Translations under genes and position numbers: made by a program
Notes under the pieces: generated by a model
Databases searched by the model: none
What the model was told of the DNA's origin: nothing
The model's input: the letters and a program-made list of their open reading frames with translations, nothing else
Source: Phytophthora sp. 'mugwort'
Lineage: Eukaryota > Oomycota > Peronosporomycetes > Peronosporales > Peronosporaceae
DNA: 64,000 nt
Reading direction: 5' to 3'
Assembly: GCA_033558025.1 (NCBI GenBank)
Contig: JAUCEF010000001.1
Coordinates: forward strand, 4,030,001 to 4,094,000
In this document: positions 9,621 through 20,200 of the stretch, in pieces
How positions within the stretch are numbered: the stretch's first letter is position 1
How the letters are laid out: each line of letters starts with the position of its first letter

Positions 9621-10118
9621 GAGCACACTTATATCAAAATGACACCGAATGAAGCATCTGGACCGGTTATTGAATCTGAATTAGATTATAACAACAACGC
9701 TATGGATAAGCTTGAGAATCGGCTTAAAATTGGAGCTTCTGTGTTGTATCGTTTGAAGAAGACGCAATTTGAAAAGGAATCGGCGAGATGGAGCAAGGCT
9801 ATATATGAAATAGTTGGCATCGATGGCTATCGAGTTCAAATTAGATCTAAAAATGGACATATACTCTACAAGGCATGAAATGATATCAAATTGGTTAATG
9901 ACGCGATAGCAAAGGCAAAGATTACGAATAAACAAATATTCGAGGTTGAGAAGGTAATGGGCCATAAGAAACAGCAATCAGGAAAATACAAATATCTCGT
10001 CAAATGGATTGGATGTGGCGATCTATCCTGCGAACCACAAGATAATCTCCGATTGATCAGCAAAAACAAGCGATCTACCCTTGAGACTGAGGTACTGGAA
10101 TTCAAAGAGCTCGCATAG
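9605..10118 (+). pseudogene. Integrase C-terminal part with chromodomain, separated from its catalytic core
   Basis: Reads IKMTPNEASG, the block that follows the catalytic Glu in Polinton integrases, then an SH3-like segment (KIGASVLYRLKKTQFEKES). After a stop and frame shift at 9878 it reads a chromodomain (IFEVEKVMGHKKQQSGKYKY then LVKWIGCGDLSCEP), usual consensus 'YLVKWKGY...TWEP'. Chromodomains steer integrases to modified chromatin. No catalytic residues are here; the core is at 16660-17234 on the minus strand. The two pieces add up to about 360 codons, the usual size for one integrase. Confidence 0.85.
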
Positions 10119-10204
10119 CGGCTCCGGTGTTGGTTTCGCCCGCCACAACAAATGAAACATCCAAATTTTATATTTGACTTGATATATAGAAAACAACCCA
10201 AAAT

Positions 10205-10300
10205 ATGTGTCCGAATTGTTTAGAAAAGGAACGTGAGCTTGCTAAGCTGCGACGAAAGCTGTGGGTCATTCAGGAAGTGAGCCGTATTAAAAACGAGTAA
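10205..10300 (+). CDS. Small ORF with CPNC motif and charged helix
   Basis: A 31-codon frame starts MCPNCLEKERELAKLRRKLW and ends at TAA 10300. It has one Cys-x2-Cys pair and a charged, coiled-coil-like helix. It could be the first half of a zinc-binding protein or an isolated small protein of the element. No family recognised. It lies in the inverted segment between the integrase tail and the next coding block. Confidence 0.3.
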   Translation: MCPNCLEKERELAKLRRKLWVIQEVSRIKNE

Positions 10301-10547
10301 TTGAATCTTGATGCAACAGCAAACTTTCGTAAAAGAGTTATCAATCGTAAATACCAACGAGTATTGGAAATCATCTTTTGGCGTACCATTTCATTGCATC
10401 AAGGATCGCTATTTCAATCTACTAAATGAGCGAAATCATATATGCCATTCGTACGCATCGTTTCACCACGGTTCAGTTATGCCGAGTAACTGGTGAGAGT
10501 ATTTATCCACTCATTTTTTATGATAAAATGATATATAGACTCACAAT

Positions 10548-11080
10548 GTTCCCCCAATTTCGCATCCCTCGCTCAGAGAGAGCAGAACGACAGAGCTTCT
10601 TGAGAAAGCTCAGAGTTGTGTTCGGCAAGCCAAAGTTAAGCGGGAGATGTTGAAGATACGTCATGGGCTACTGATATCTCGAATGGCATAACTACTGTAG
10701 CGAAGAAATCAATTCAGACGGACTCGACAACCGAGTCGTCTGAGTCCTTAAAAAAAAGGGTGAGTGACGAATCCTGCCAGGCAAACCCTGAGGTATCAAC
10801 TGTTGAAGCAAACCTTGAACCTCACCCTGTTTCGATTGATGGTGAAACTAATACAAACAGAGTGCGTACGACTAATAAAAAAGTTCAGATTCGTCCGAAG
10901 ACTACTGATATTGGAACACAGATTGAAGTAGCGGAAGACCGGGCGGAAACGGATTTATTCAATGAAGGAGATGATGATCAAGAGCAATCTAAGACAGCAG
11001 TTGCTCAAATATTTGAGGTTTATTCGATTCTTGCAGACTTACATATTATATTACATTGGAAAAGATGCGAAGACATATAG
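10548..11080 (+). pseudogene. Low-complexity acidic protein with repeated Q-T motifs
   Basis: The main frame (about 10670-11080) is rich in Ser, Thr, Glu and Asn and shows AKKSIQTDSTTESS and TTDIGTQIEVAE, two similar short motifs. A related motif (VDVSTQTEGG) occurs in the separate protein at 12950. An upstream frame from 10548 (MFPQFRIPRSERAERQ) probably belongs to the same gene through a frame shift near 10650. This composition suits a disordered scaffold or linker protein. I do not recognise the family. Confidence 0.4.
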
Positions 11081-11741
11081 CATTAAGCTAAATAAAGTAT
11101 CTTTAGCACCAAATATCGATTGGTCTGAGACGTACGATCATATCAGGGAAGTTTTGACTAAAGATGTTCGTTTCCTTGCATACCTAACTGAAAAGGAGGT
11201 ACGCCGCGAAATGGGAAAGAAGATATGCCCACCCCTAACCAGGTATGGCAACTTGTTGGGTCGAAGCGAAAACGATTCAATGGTTCGAAAGGGATGATGC
11301 AGATTGCACGAAGCAAAGACTTGATGATAGCTTTCTATTCGATAAGTCAACGTCCACAACGTCTGACCAGACCGACAGCAAGATCGAACTAGACCATTAG
11401 CAGAAATAAAGAAATGCTTGAAGCTAAGGGGTTGAGAAAAAAAAATCCAATTCTCGTTGGGGTGAATCAAACCCCTTATGTTAATGTAGATGGATATACA
11501 TGGATCGATGGTAATTCCAGTAGTGTATTTGGTAAAGATAGTAATCGTACGAATCACTAAGAGCGTTAATTGGGCATTCACATTCCAATCGTTTGTTGAT
11601 ATGGCCAACGCCAGAGGACTTGACTTGGTATTAATCGGTAAACAGGATAAGAAAAAGGTAGCGAAGGATCTCACACAGGGTGAGGAGGAAGGCCGACATG
11701 GAGTAAGAGTGGCGCCGACGAAGATATGGAACCAAAGCTGA
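11010..11741 (+). pseudogene. Unrecognised coding remnants, several frames
   Basis: A frame at 10962-11297 holds GKDAKTYSIKLNKVSLAPNI and DVRFLAYLTEKEVRREMGKK; a shift gives WQLVGSKRKRFNG. A second piece at 11415-11741 holds TPYVNVDGYTWIDGNSS and FTFQSFVDMANARGLDLVLI. The codon pattern looks coding in one strand throughout and agrees with the neighbours. I cannot say whether this is one gene or two, and I recognise no family. Confidence 0.35.
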
Positions 11742-12059
11742 CCAACGCCGACAACGACGCCAAAAGAATCCTAACAAATTATTACAGTCAGTTGTCGAGC
11801 GAACGGGTTGCTATCCCATTTCGCCTGAAGCCTATTGTTAATACTAAGAATGGGTTAAAACCTCACTCAAGTTATTTTTTCGGTGAGCCAGCACCCACTC
11901 GTGCATAAATATGAGAAATAAAAAAATAAGCAAGTATCTGGTAATGCTTGGTCTGATCTCATGAAGACCATCCAGTGGATGGATACGTTCACATCGTTAT
12001 TGAACTACTTTGAAGAATTAGATCGTTACCTTTCCGGCCTTGAATACCAATTTCCATAA
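11726..12059 (+). pseudogene. Unrecognised small protein, one frameshift
   Basis: MEPKLTNADNDAKRILTNYY opens the frame at 11726. After an early stop at 11906 a neighbouring frame gives KQVSGNAWSDLMKTIQWMD and ends ELDRYLSGLEYQFP at TAA 12057-12059. About 110 codons, mostly helical by composition. The first 16 bases overlap the end of the preceding remnant. Unknown function; probably a virion or assembly gene by position. Confidence 0.4.
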
Positions 12060-12062
12060 ACA

Positions 12063-12942
12063 ATGAAGAAGCAGCCAACTGGTGAAGGAGAAGGAACTTG
12101 ATAAACAAAGGCGAGCAAACCTTGATGAAAATCCTAAGATTCTAAATAAAACTATCTTAGGTAGCGTTCAAGACATCAAACGTCAAAGTATTGAGGAATA
12201 TGTTGAGGGACCAGATGAATTGCAGAAGCTTCACGACGAGGCCGAGGCAGCGTTCCAACCATATGGCGAGGCTCAGAAGCGATATGAAGCCGCTAAGGAT
12301 GCTGTGAGAGGTTCAAACTCAAAATCATTTAGATCAGCTCTGAAGGCCGCTCAATCAGCGATGAGTCAGTATATAATTCTAAAGCTAAGCGATATTCTGA
12401 CGCTCTTCTTAGACTAGAGGACGTGGCCTAAGAGGCGCGGGTGTAACTCCACTGGATGGAGTAGTCCGACAGGGTCGTACTTACGATCTCAATGAGATCC
12501 AGGGCTTAGCAACTTCAAGCGCGTACATATATGGTAGCAAGTACATACGTTTACCTAATCTGGATGCAAAGACACTCGTGATTGTACAACCAAATCGGAG
12601 TACGGACCTAAATGCAATGTCAGTGATAGTCTCCAAGCTATGCTCAGGCCCCTTCTATATAAGCAGCACATTGACCAAGCTGCTTATGACAAGCTCAGTA
12701 TCGTCGACAAAAAATGTTTAAGGAGATTCTTGCCATCACACATCTCCAGTATAATTTCCACGACAAACTCACGGACCCAATTAAGCCTTTCGAGCTGAGT
12801 ATAATAACTAAAGGCCGAGCTTGACTTAGGAAACGATAATCCAAGCATCATCAAACAGCTGAAATCGCTCATTGTGGATATGTACAGCAATCGATTGATT
12901 GACGATAAAGCGTTTAAGAAAATTATAACGCGCCAAATATAA
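12063..12942 (+). pseudogene. Conserved-looking protein with N-terminal coiled coil, frameshifted
   Basis: The N-terminal half (about 12082-12415) is strongly helical (ELQKLHDEAEAAFQPYGEAQ) and probably coiled coil. After frame shifts come GLRGAGVTPLDG, TYDLNEIQGLATSSAYIYGS, LDAKTLVIVQPN, then LQAMLRPLLYKQHIDQAAYD, FKEILAITHLQYNFHDKLTD and a C-terminus LIDDKAFKKIITRQI ending at TAA 12940-12942. At least four frame changes. The pattern, a Gly-rich linker followed by a helical C-terminal domain, looks like a conserved virus gene, but I cannot name it. Confidence 0.5.
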
Positions 12943-12949
12943 ATCAAGT

Positions 12950-13213
12950 ATGTTCTTCTTTAATCCCCGCATCACTTCGAGCCCAGCTGGTAGTTATGAC
13001 GATAACTCTGATCTCAACGTTGCTGAGATAAAAGCTATCATGAAGAATATAATCATCCATGATCGACCTCAGAAGACACAGGCAGCCGTTTGGGCAACAG
13101 ATATAGATAAAACTAACAAGAACGTGGACGTATCGACTCAGACTGAGGGAGGACGCATGTGGGCTTACCAACCAAAGAACAAAACAAAAACTATGACGAC
13201 GCTTAAGCTGTAA
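12950..13213 (+). CDS. Small protein with STQTEGG motif, intact
   Basis: An 87-codon intact frame begins MFFFNPRITSSPAGSYDDNS only 8 bases after the preceding stop, and ends MTTLKL. It has an acidic helical middle (DLNVAEIKAIMKN) and the motif VDVSTQTEGG, similar to motifs in the protein at 10548-11080. No family recognised. Tight spacing suggests co-expression with the upstream gene. Confidence 0.4.
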   Translation: MFFFNPRITSSPAGSYDDNSDLNVAEIKAIMKNIIIHDRPQKTQAAVWATDIDKTNKNVDVSTQTEGGRMWAYQPKNKTKTMTTLKL

Positions 13214-13253
13214 GCCTCGCGGGTCAGTGACCCCACACCCCGCGTGTCGCTAT

Positions 13254-13448
13254 TTAAGCAAGGCCATTCCGCGCGAGTCTATTTCGATACCCTCGATAGA
13301 TGGTAATTTTTTTTTCGCTTATACTGACCTCAAGTATTGCAGACTCCCCATCAGGACTCTGTGTGGGGAGAAAAACGCTATCCCCACGAACAATGATTTT
13401 GTCAGCGTGCAGCATGGTCGACCCCACAATTTGCTTTGGATCATCCAA
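13254..13448 (-). CDS. Small ORF downstream of the fibre gene
   Basis: A 64-codon frame, MDDPKQIVGSTMLHADKIIV onward, lies 50 bases past the fibre gene on the same strand. It contains an ordered-looking stretch (FLPTQSPDGESAILEVSISE) that could be beta-rich. It has no recognisable domain. It could be a genuine small gene or chance. Confidence 0.25.
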   Translation of the reverse strand: MDDPKQIVGSTMLHADKIIVRGDSVFLPTQSPDGESAILEVSISEKKITIYRGYRNRLARNGLA

Positions 13449-13498
13449 ATTACATTCGTTTTAAGCTCCTTACTCGGTCTACAGCCCATGATTATATA

Positions 13499-15739
13499 TT
13501 AACTAGACGATTTTTTTTTTTTAATCTCATCGAGGAGGTGTTGAATCATCATCATGTTATATACTGCAATCCTACTGTAGTCACCGTTCAACTGTTGCTT
13601 TGCTGGTTGGAGCGACGGATCTTCTCCCTCCTCGATATCGTCTCGATAGAAGGCACTGGTCAGTCTGTTAATTTAGCCGAATTACGATCTTGAGCTAACA
13701 ACCCTACCTCCTGCCCTTGTCGATTTTTAGACTCAATCCAATCATACAGAACTACATCAACGTTGTCGTAGATACGCCTGATGCGATCGAGAGGAGCACT
13801 TTGAATATTTCGCGTGAGTCGTCGATCAGAGGCCATTGCCATCGCTTGGCACGAAATATAACCCGAGAAGACAGCTGAGACGTTGTAGACGATCGGACCG
13901 AGATCGCTTTCTGTAACTCCGTTGTCAGTTCTGAGTCGATATACAGTACTACCGCCCATACCAAAAATGAACGAATTTGATGATGCAATGTGCAAATAAC
14001 TCGAAGGGATCGTAGTACCAATTCAGAGACGCCCAGTAGAAGTTAGTATCATCTTGTTGCTCCATTACTATACCAGTACATGCTATCTGCTGCGCTGCTA
14101 TGAGCTGTTCCGCCAATGGATATTTCCCAACTTGAAAAACTAGTACTATCGAGTAGGAAGCTTGTCCTACCAGTGGATGGTGATAGATTGTTATATAGGT
14201 GGAGCATAGTAGATCCGCCGGCGATGTAGGCTCCATTATATGTAATTGAATCATTTATGGTCAGCTGGTATGAACCCGATGGAGTTGTAGTATTTAGGCA
14301 TGCTCTACCATCATTAAGAAGTAACAGATTGTTTGATGATGCGAAAGCGTTCGTCGTCAAAGATCCTGATACGATATTGAGAGCTGGAGGGCTACTGTAA
14401 AATTAAGTTCCGGCATTCCTGCCCCATGCCTGTGATCCTAAAAGATAGCCGTGGAACCAACCGGACTGATAATTAGTAGCAAAGCCAACGAGTTTGTGCT
14501 CTGAACGAATAACTTCTTTGTATTCAGCAGAGCTTGTGCCAACTACTCCCGACTGATCGTACCCACTCACAAGGTGAAGTAGTGGACTGCATTTCTGAAT
14601 AGTAGATGCCCGGGTCCCAATGGTGAGTCCCTCATCGTCAGAATCACGAATGAGATATACTATTTATTTGTTTGGAGAATTCCCGTAAAAATAAATACAA
14701 CCTGACCCAGCTACACCGAGTGGAACGCGGATCACATTAAATGAATCGGAGATCAGAGCTTTGTTTTTGACGTGAGAACGCCATAGCCCCCGTTCAACAC
14801 GCTCAGGTCGATAACTACTCCACTGAGTCTGTACGATGACGAATCGATATACGAGGATGCTCCAGTAATAGAGAGTACTCGGGATGAACCGGATATTGTT
14901 AGAGAGCCACCGATTGATAATCCGGATAGAGTAGAGACGCTTGTGATGTCGGATTGAGTCGCTGTTTGAAGGGTATCATTAAAAGATGATGCAGATAGTG
15001 CATTAATATAAGTAATACTACTGCTGGCGCTTAAGACAAGAGCTTTATTAACTCCCGCAGAGCCTTTGGTTACTCCATCACGTACCGCTATTTCTGCCTC
15101 GCTGATCACTGTCGTACTTAGTGTTAAACTGCTACTGATGGTGAGCGAGCTCAATGTGGCAATGACAGTTATATTCGGCTGGGAGGGAGTGGCTAGGGTG
15201 CCTGTTATTGACATAGAACTGAGCATTGATAGACCGGCAAAGCCCGTGAAGCGCCACTAAAACGATAGATTGCCTGCAATAGTCAAAGCAGATAATGATC
15301 CAAGCGATGTTATATTAGGCTGAGCCGCCGTCTGGAGCGTACCGGTGAGCGAAGTAGCTGCCAGCGAAGTAATTGTTCCGATAGATCCAGATCCATCCAG
15401 CACGAGTGCTTTACCCGGAGTGGCAGTACGTGGGGTGATGTCGAGAGTGTACGCGGGAGCAGACGACACGATGGATCCATCTATTATCAAGCTTACACAA
15501 GATAGTGTCTCAATACAATTGATATCATTGTTAGTACCTGGAACAAGGGCTACACCTTGTGTTGCAACTCCTGGGGTGATACCAGAAATATATGCTAGTC
15601 GATAATCATTCTTATCGAGGTAAAGCGTCTGGGCATACTTATAGGTCAGATACCCGCTGGCATCCAACATTAGATAGAACGCAGCATTGTAGATCGGTGA
15701 TATGAATATTGGCTGAGGATATGAGAAACCAGAACTCAT
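13499..15739 (-). pseudogene. Fibre-like protein with beta-repeats and S74 intramolecular chaperone, frameshifted
   Basis: Starts MSSGFSYPQPIFISPIYNAA at 15739. From 15420 to 14870 it repeats a unit of the type T-L-Q-T-A-x-Q-P-N-I-T-S-L-x-T-L-S-x-L-T-I, as in trimeric beta-helical fibres. The C-terminal part (13660-13860) reads AMASDRRLTRNIQSAPLDRI, DWIESK and GQEVGLLAQD, the signature of the peptidase S74 endosialidase chaperone domain, which folds the trimer and then cleaves itself off at a Ser (the Ser of ASDRRL here). A final helix pair ends at stop 13499-13501. About 745 codons with several frame shifts. Such fibres usually bind host surfaces. Confidence 0.8.
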
Positions 15740-15788
15740 GTTTATTTTATCTCAATCTATATAGATCCAGCGATTAAAAGATACGACC

Positions 15789-16485
15789 ATGGGCGCTATT
15801 CCAGATTTCGCTGCTGCATCGGGTAAGAAGTACAAGACAGCTGGTATGGGCGATATCACTGCGCATGACATTAAAAAGCTATTTAGAATGATTGTCGTTG
15901 AACCCTCTTTCAGTGGGAAAAACAATCTATGAGTTTTCCTTCTCAAACATGCACCCCACTTATTCGCCCATTCAACGATTATTGCTCGCAATCCCCACGC
16001 AGGAATGTATGAGTACCTTCGCGACAAGCTTGAAGATTTCATTATTTCAACTGATCCAGATACGCCTTTGAGCGTTGATCAAGTGCGTCGTTACATCATT
16101 AAGTTCCAATAAACCTGAGCTTGTTTTTTTCTTATCATAGACGGTTACAGTAACGATAAGCTACTATTCCAGAAGAATATATTTTCTCACTATTATATTC
16201 GTGGAAGACACTTCAAGTTGAGTACCATATTCCTAAGCCACAGCTATTTGCTACTGATAAGATGATACTATTGAACAGTGGAATTGGTGCTATTCTACGA
16301 GCAAATAGTAAAAGGGACTTGCAAATGATTGTCGTGACTTTAGTATAAATGGCATAGACGACAAAAAATAATGATTGCCTATAATAAAGCAATATCACGA
16401 GGCAGAGGTTAAGTATTACTTGTAGACAGCGTGAAAAGTCAACTACGATAACTTTAATGAAGTAATCAATCCAGCTGATCTTTAA
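15789..16485 (+). pseudogene. DNA packaging ATPase (A32/FtsK-HerA type), frameshifted
   Basis: MGAIPDFAAASGKKYKTAGM starts at 15789. The Walker A motif reads EPSFSGKNN/T (about 15897-15925, frame change inside), followed by YEFS-LKHAPHLFAHSTII. Past another shift near 16110 come the Walker B-like LIIDGYSNDKLLFQKN (Gly where the second Asp is expected), GRHFKLSTIFLSHSYF and DKMILLNSGIGAILRANSKR. This matches the Polinton packaging ATPase that pumps DNA into capsids. At least four frame changes and a final stop at 16483-16485. It converges on the GIY-YIG tail at 16482. Confidence 0.8.
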
Positions 16486-16682
16486 GCTTGTAGATCGGTA
16501 AGCCAGCGTCGATGCTTCCGTGTTGCGTAATGCTTATTCTCAATATACCTGACATTGCTACCACATTCACATTCCCGTCTCTTCGACATTCTTTGTTTGA
16601 TAGCTTCTTTATTATCATTGTAGTACGACTTCTGAAACTCAATACGCTGCTCTCTATAGATTGTTATAGTTGTCGATGACAT
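16482..16682 (-). pseudogene. Detached zinc-finger-like tail of a GIY-YIG protein
   Basis: The frame contains YREQRIEFQKSYYNDNKEA, then RECECGSNVRY and HYATRKHRRWLTDLQ. This is the same layout as the tail of GIY-YIG copy 1 (CECGGRF...H...HKHWL). No nuclease domain precedes it; upstream on this strand is the integrase core, in another frame. It fits as the missing end of GIY-YIG copy 2 at 9266-9620. Confidence 0.7.
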
Positions 16683-17234
16683 TGCTTAGTAGCTTGAGTG
16701 TTAGTGTTGGCTTTATCTTCATCAATCTTGACTTAAGCGTACGGTTGAACTGTTCAGCCTTGCCCACCGTTTTGTGATCACCCGGTTCGTTGTTGTAGTG
16801 AGTGATAGATTTGCATTTGAAATAGTCTTGGGCATGCCTATTCATGACTCAGAGCCATTGTCGGTAGTTAAAATATCAACTATAAGTGATTCAAGAGATT
16901 TAATAACCTTACAGACACTACTGCAACGCTTGTCCGCTAATATCCTAGCAAATCAATTCTGGAGTTGATATTGATAGCCGTTAGAATCGTCTTTCCTTTC
17001 CAAAATGCTAAATCTGCCTGCCAACTATTGGGATTGCTTGAAGCAATCTTAAAATCATCAAATCGAGTTGATTTGCCGTTGTAGCGTTGGATATCAGTCT
17101 GTTTGGCATACCACTCCTTTGACATCCTTCAGACGAATAGATTTTTCATTTTTTTTTAGCTTCTGATATATATCATTGCTGCCGCTATACCCTGTTTTAG
17201 GATCATGATAAAGCTTCAGTAGTAGCTCGTCCAT
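16660..17234 (-). pseudogene. Integrase N-terminal and catalytic part, lacking its C-terminus
   Basis: From ATG 17234 (MDELLLKLYHDPKTGYSGSN) the frames give WYAKQTDIQRYNGKST, NSWQADLAFWKGKTILTA (first Asp), LTTDNGSE (second Asp) and NEPGDHKTVGKAEQFNRTL (Glu), the D,D,E triad of a retroviral-type integrase. It stops after SNVIDNYNN at about 16660, exactly where the NNR...IKMTPNEA block should follow. That block lies at 9605-10118 on the opposite strand. At least two frame shifts. The start is 41 bases past the PolB stop on the same strand, an operon-like pair. Confidence 0.85.
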
Positions 17235-17274
17235 GGTCTATATTAAAAACAAAACAAATATGCAAGAGTTCCCT

Positions 17275-20200
17275 CTAAATATCGAGCGGAATTGTAGAAA
17301 TACCAGCATCTAAAACCTTACGCTTCTCGTACCAATAGTTAAAAGCAGTCTTGTTGACTGTATGTAATGACTGATTTAGTCTCTTTACTAACGCGGAAAC
17401 CCTTGTTAGTTCCTCTGAGAGTTATACGATCGCGAACAACAGACTCGAAGTCCTCAGGCGATAGAAATCATTGTTCTTTTGAATACCCTTTGCGGACAGC
17501 TTGAAATATTCGACTTTCCCATTAACAAGTCTTTCATCTTTCTTGACCTTGTGTTCTTTATCTGGGATATAGCAAATGGAATTCTTGCTGGATAGTGCTA
17601 CTATCACATAACCTCGCCACTCTTCCTTGAATAGGTCAGGCGTGAATGTATCATAGATGGACACTTCCTTGTTATAGTCTCGCGGAAACCATTCATACTT
17701 GTGTTGCTTGAAGTGGTCTTGAAGATCAGGCTTAATACACTCGCGGAAATGAATATCACAGCTGAAAGCGATATACGCTGAGTCAGTGTCCATCTTCTGA
17801 TATTGAAAATCGCTTCAATTGAAGTAGTAATCGATGCAATCGTAGTAGAATTGGAGCATTCGGAGCTTAATAAGCTGATATCTGGCAGTCGATAGATGAA
17901 TCGGATTCTTACTCTTGATGAGGCGCTTCTTCATGGTAATTCACATGAACCATTTAGCTCCTCCAACGAATGAAACGTGAAATGTTCGATCTTTTTCTCA
18001 ATAGCTGTCTCTTCAGACTCATATTTAACCATCTTATGCTTGCTCATATCCATGCCGGAACGACCAAACGCAGAGTTGCCAATGAGCTTCATCATCATTC
18101 CAACCATTTTCTTGTTCTCATCGGTATTACCGTCGAGTCGTGCTTGAGATACCTCTTCCATAAATGGCTTAAATGCTTTGTGAGCACTCACCTTGATGAA
18201 GATGTAGGTCTCAGTGACTTCCATCCCATGTGAGAAGTACCACTTACGGAGTGGAGCATAGATAAGAATCTTTTCACCAAAGTAGCTACCGATAAGCTTG
18301 CGAGCTTCGCAGCATTTTACCGCGTGTCTGGTTGTACTCATACACATGTGAGCCAATAAAAAAATGATCTTCTCATCAGTGCAATCAATTTCAATGTTTT
18401 TGAAAACAGAAGTCACTTCGCTAAAGTACTCTTTCAAGTGGTCTGGGGTTCGAATGTCGCATTCGAGAAACCAAAGATCTTGTCAGTGACTATGTCATCA
18501 ATGATACCATTATATGATTCAATTGTAGTCAAACGACCGCAAGGCATATCATTACCCAGAGCCCAGAGATAGAGAGCATTAGCGTCATACGCAATGACTT
18601 TTTTTTCACAAGCTTGTCGCCACGAAGAAGCGCTTCATTGCGTTTGGCGTAGCGGTTAAAGAAAATCGACGGCCCGCCGGCAATATTGTCCTTTATTCTA
18701 CGGTAGATGTCTTTTTCCGCTAAATCAATTGAATATACTAACTGATCGGAGTTGAAATCATAAAGTTTCTTTTTCCTAAATCCACCGATGGACATATCTT
18801 TACGAGCCACATTTCACTCGATGCAGCTAATCATAATGTTGGCATTGATATTACCTTTGGAGTTATTAATTTTCTATCAGCTGACGCGGTTTCAGCAGTT
18901 AGAGAACACTAGCATAAAGCGCAAATATGCTTTTGCCTATCTAATAATGTATTTAGATGACCAATCGTCATATCATATATGACGTTTGGCTTCAGCGTCT
19001 TGAGCCTTGACCCCCTTCATTCGTTTCTCAGGAAATTCAAACCCTGGAGCAGCTATTCTCGGTTGCTTCCTGTGGTTACTGTGGCATGTCTGATACAGAA
19101 CCTTTTTCGAAAGACCAGGTAGAGAAACTCCATCAGTCAACAAATCAAGATCAAAGCTTTTGTATAATTCTCGCTGAGATTAAATAGCTTTGATGAATGG
19201 CACAACATCAGGTTGTTATACCAGCTCAGCAGATCCTTGATACTCTTCATCTCATAGTACTCCCAAACGAACTCAACGCGTTCATAGTCTTCATTAGTAG
19301 TGATTGTCCCGCGAAGATCGCTATTAAAAGCCTTCTTAGGTGCGATTTTAGTCTCGTTGAGTACATCAAATGAAGGGAATATCCCCTGAGCAAGGCCACA
19401 AGTGCATTTAACCTTGTCATCACACTTGCACCCACCGAGTTAAGTAGTGAGATAACTTTCCAGAGATGTACCTTATGGGACATTTTAATTCATAGTATCC
19501 AGCATCTTGGAGTCGTCCGTTGCGATGCACATATTACTGGGATTTCTGATAACGGATTTGATGTTGTCGGTTCCGATTACTACGAAGAGATCTTTCTTAA
19601 TAAGATTGATGTCATAGCTTCCAGAGTTGAATCCAAGAACAGGTACTTGATGAAGGATACGTTTCATTTTATAGTATGATCCATTATCTCTGATATCAAA
19701 GTTTTTGATATTAGCATGCGCATCGTAGAATGATTGGTACTCTCCTACCTTGATTTCATCATCAATAGATGAGAGTGTACCCTTCTCCTCCTCACGCATT
19801 AAAATGCTTCTGAGTAAGATCTCATACTTCGAGACATTGTATCGCTGGATGATCTTAGCTGTGTTGTTAATATACTCGAACATATCCTTTACCAATACAC
19901 GCGGATCGTTATTAATGAAACATTCAACACGATTAAATTAAATTATCTAATATCGAAACGCTAACGGGGATGTGCTCATTTACATAGACAGTACTTTATC
20001 CGTGGCTATCTCTGTTGGCTTGAGGATGGATTCGAAATCACAGACAATGAAATGATCGAGGTAGTGATCCACATGCTTTAGCGGTTATCGTTGGAGCAAC
20101 TCCTTATCCTACTCTCAGGAGGAATGTAGATGCTTGGTAGCTTTGGGGACGACTCAATATTGACTTCATCGCATCTGTTCTTAGAGTGGTTTCGTAACTT

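Noticed and set aside
9605..10118. Treating this as a second, independent chromodomain integrase
   Set aside because: It has no catalytic core of its own and begins exactly where the other integrase piece ends, so one split gene is simpler.
12950..13213. Reading the STQTE protein and the 10548-11080 protein as tandem copies of one gene
   Set aside because: Only the short Q-T motif is shared; the rest does not align.
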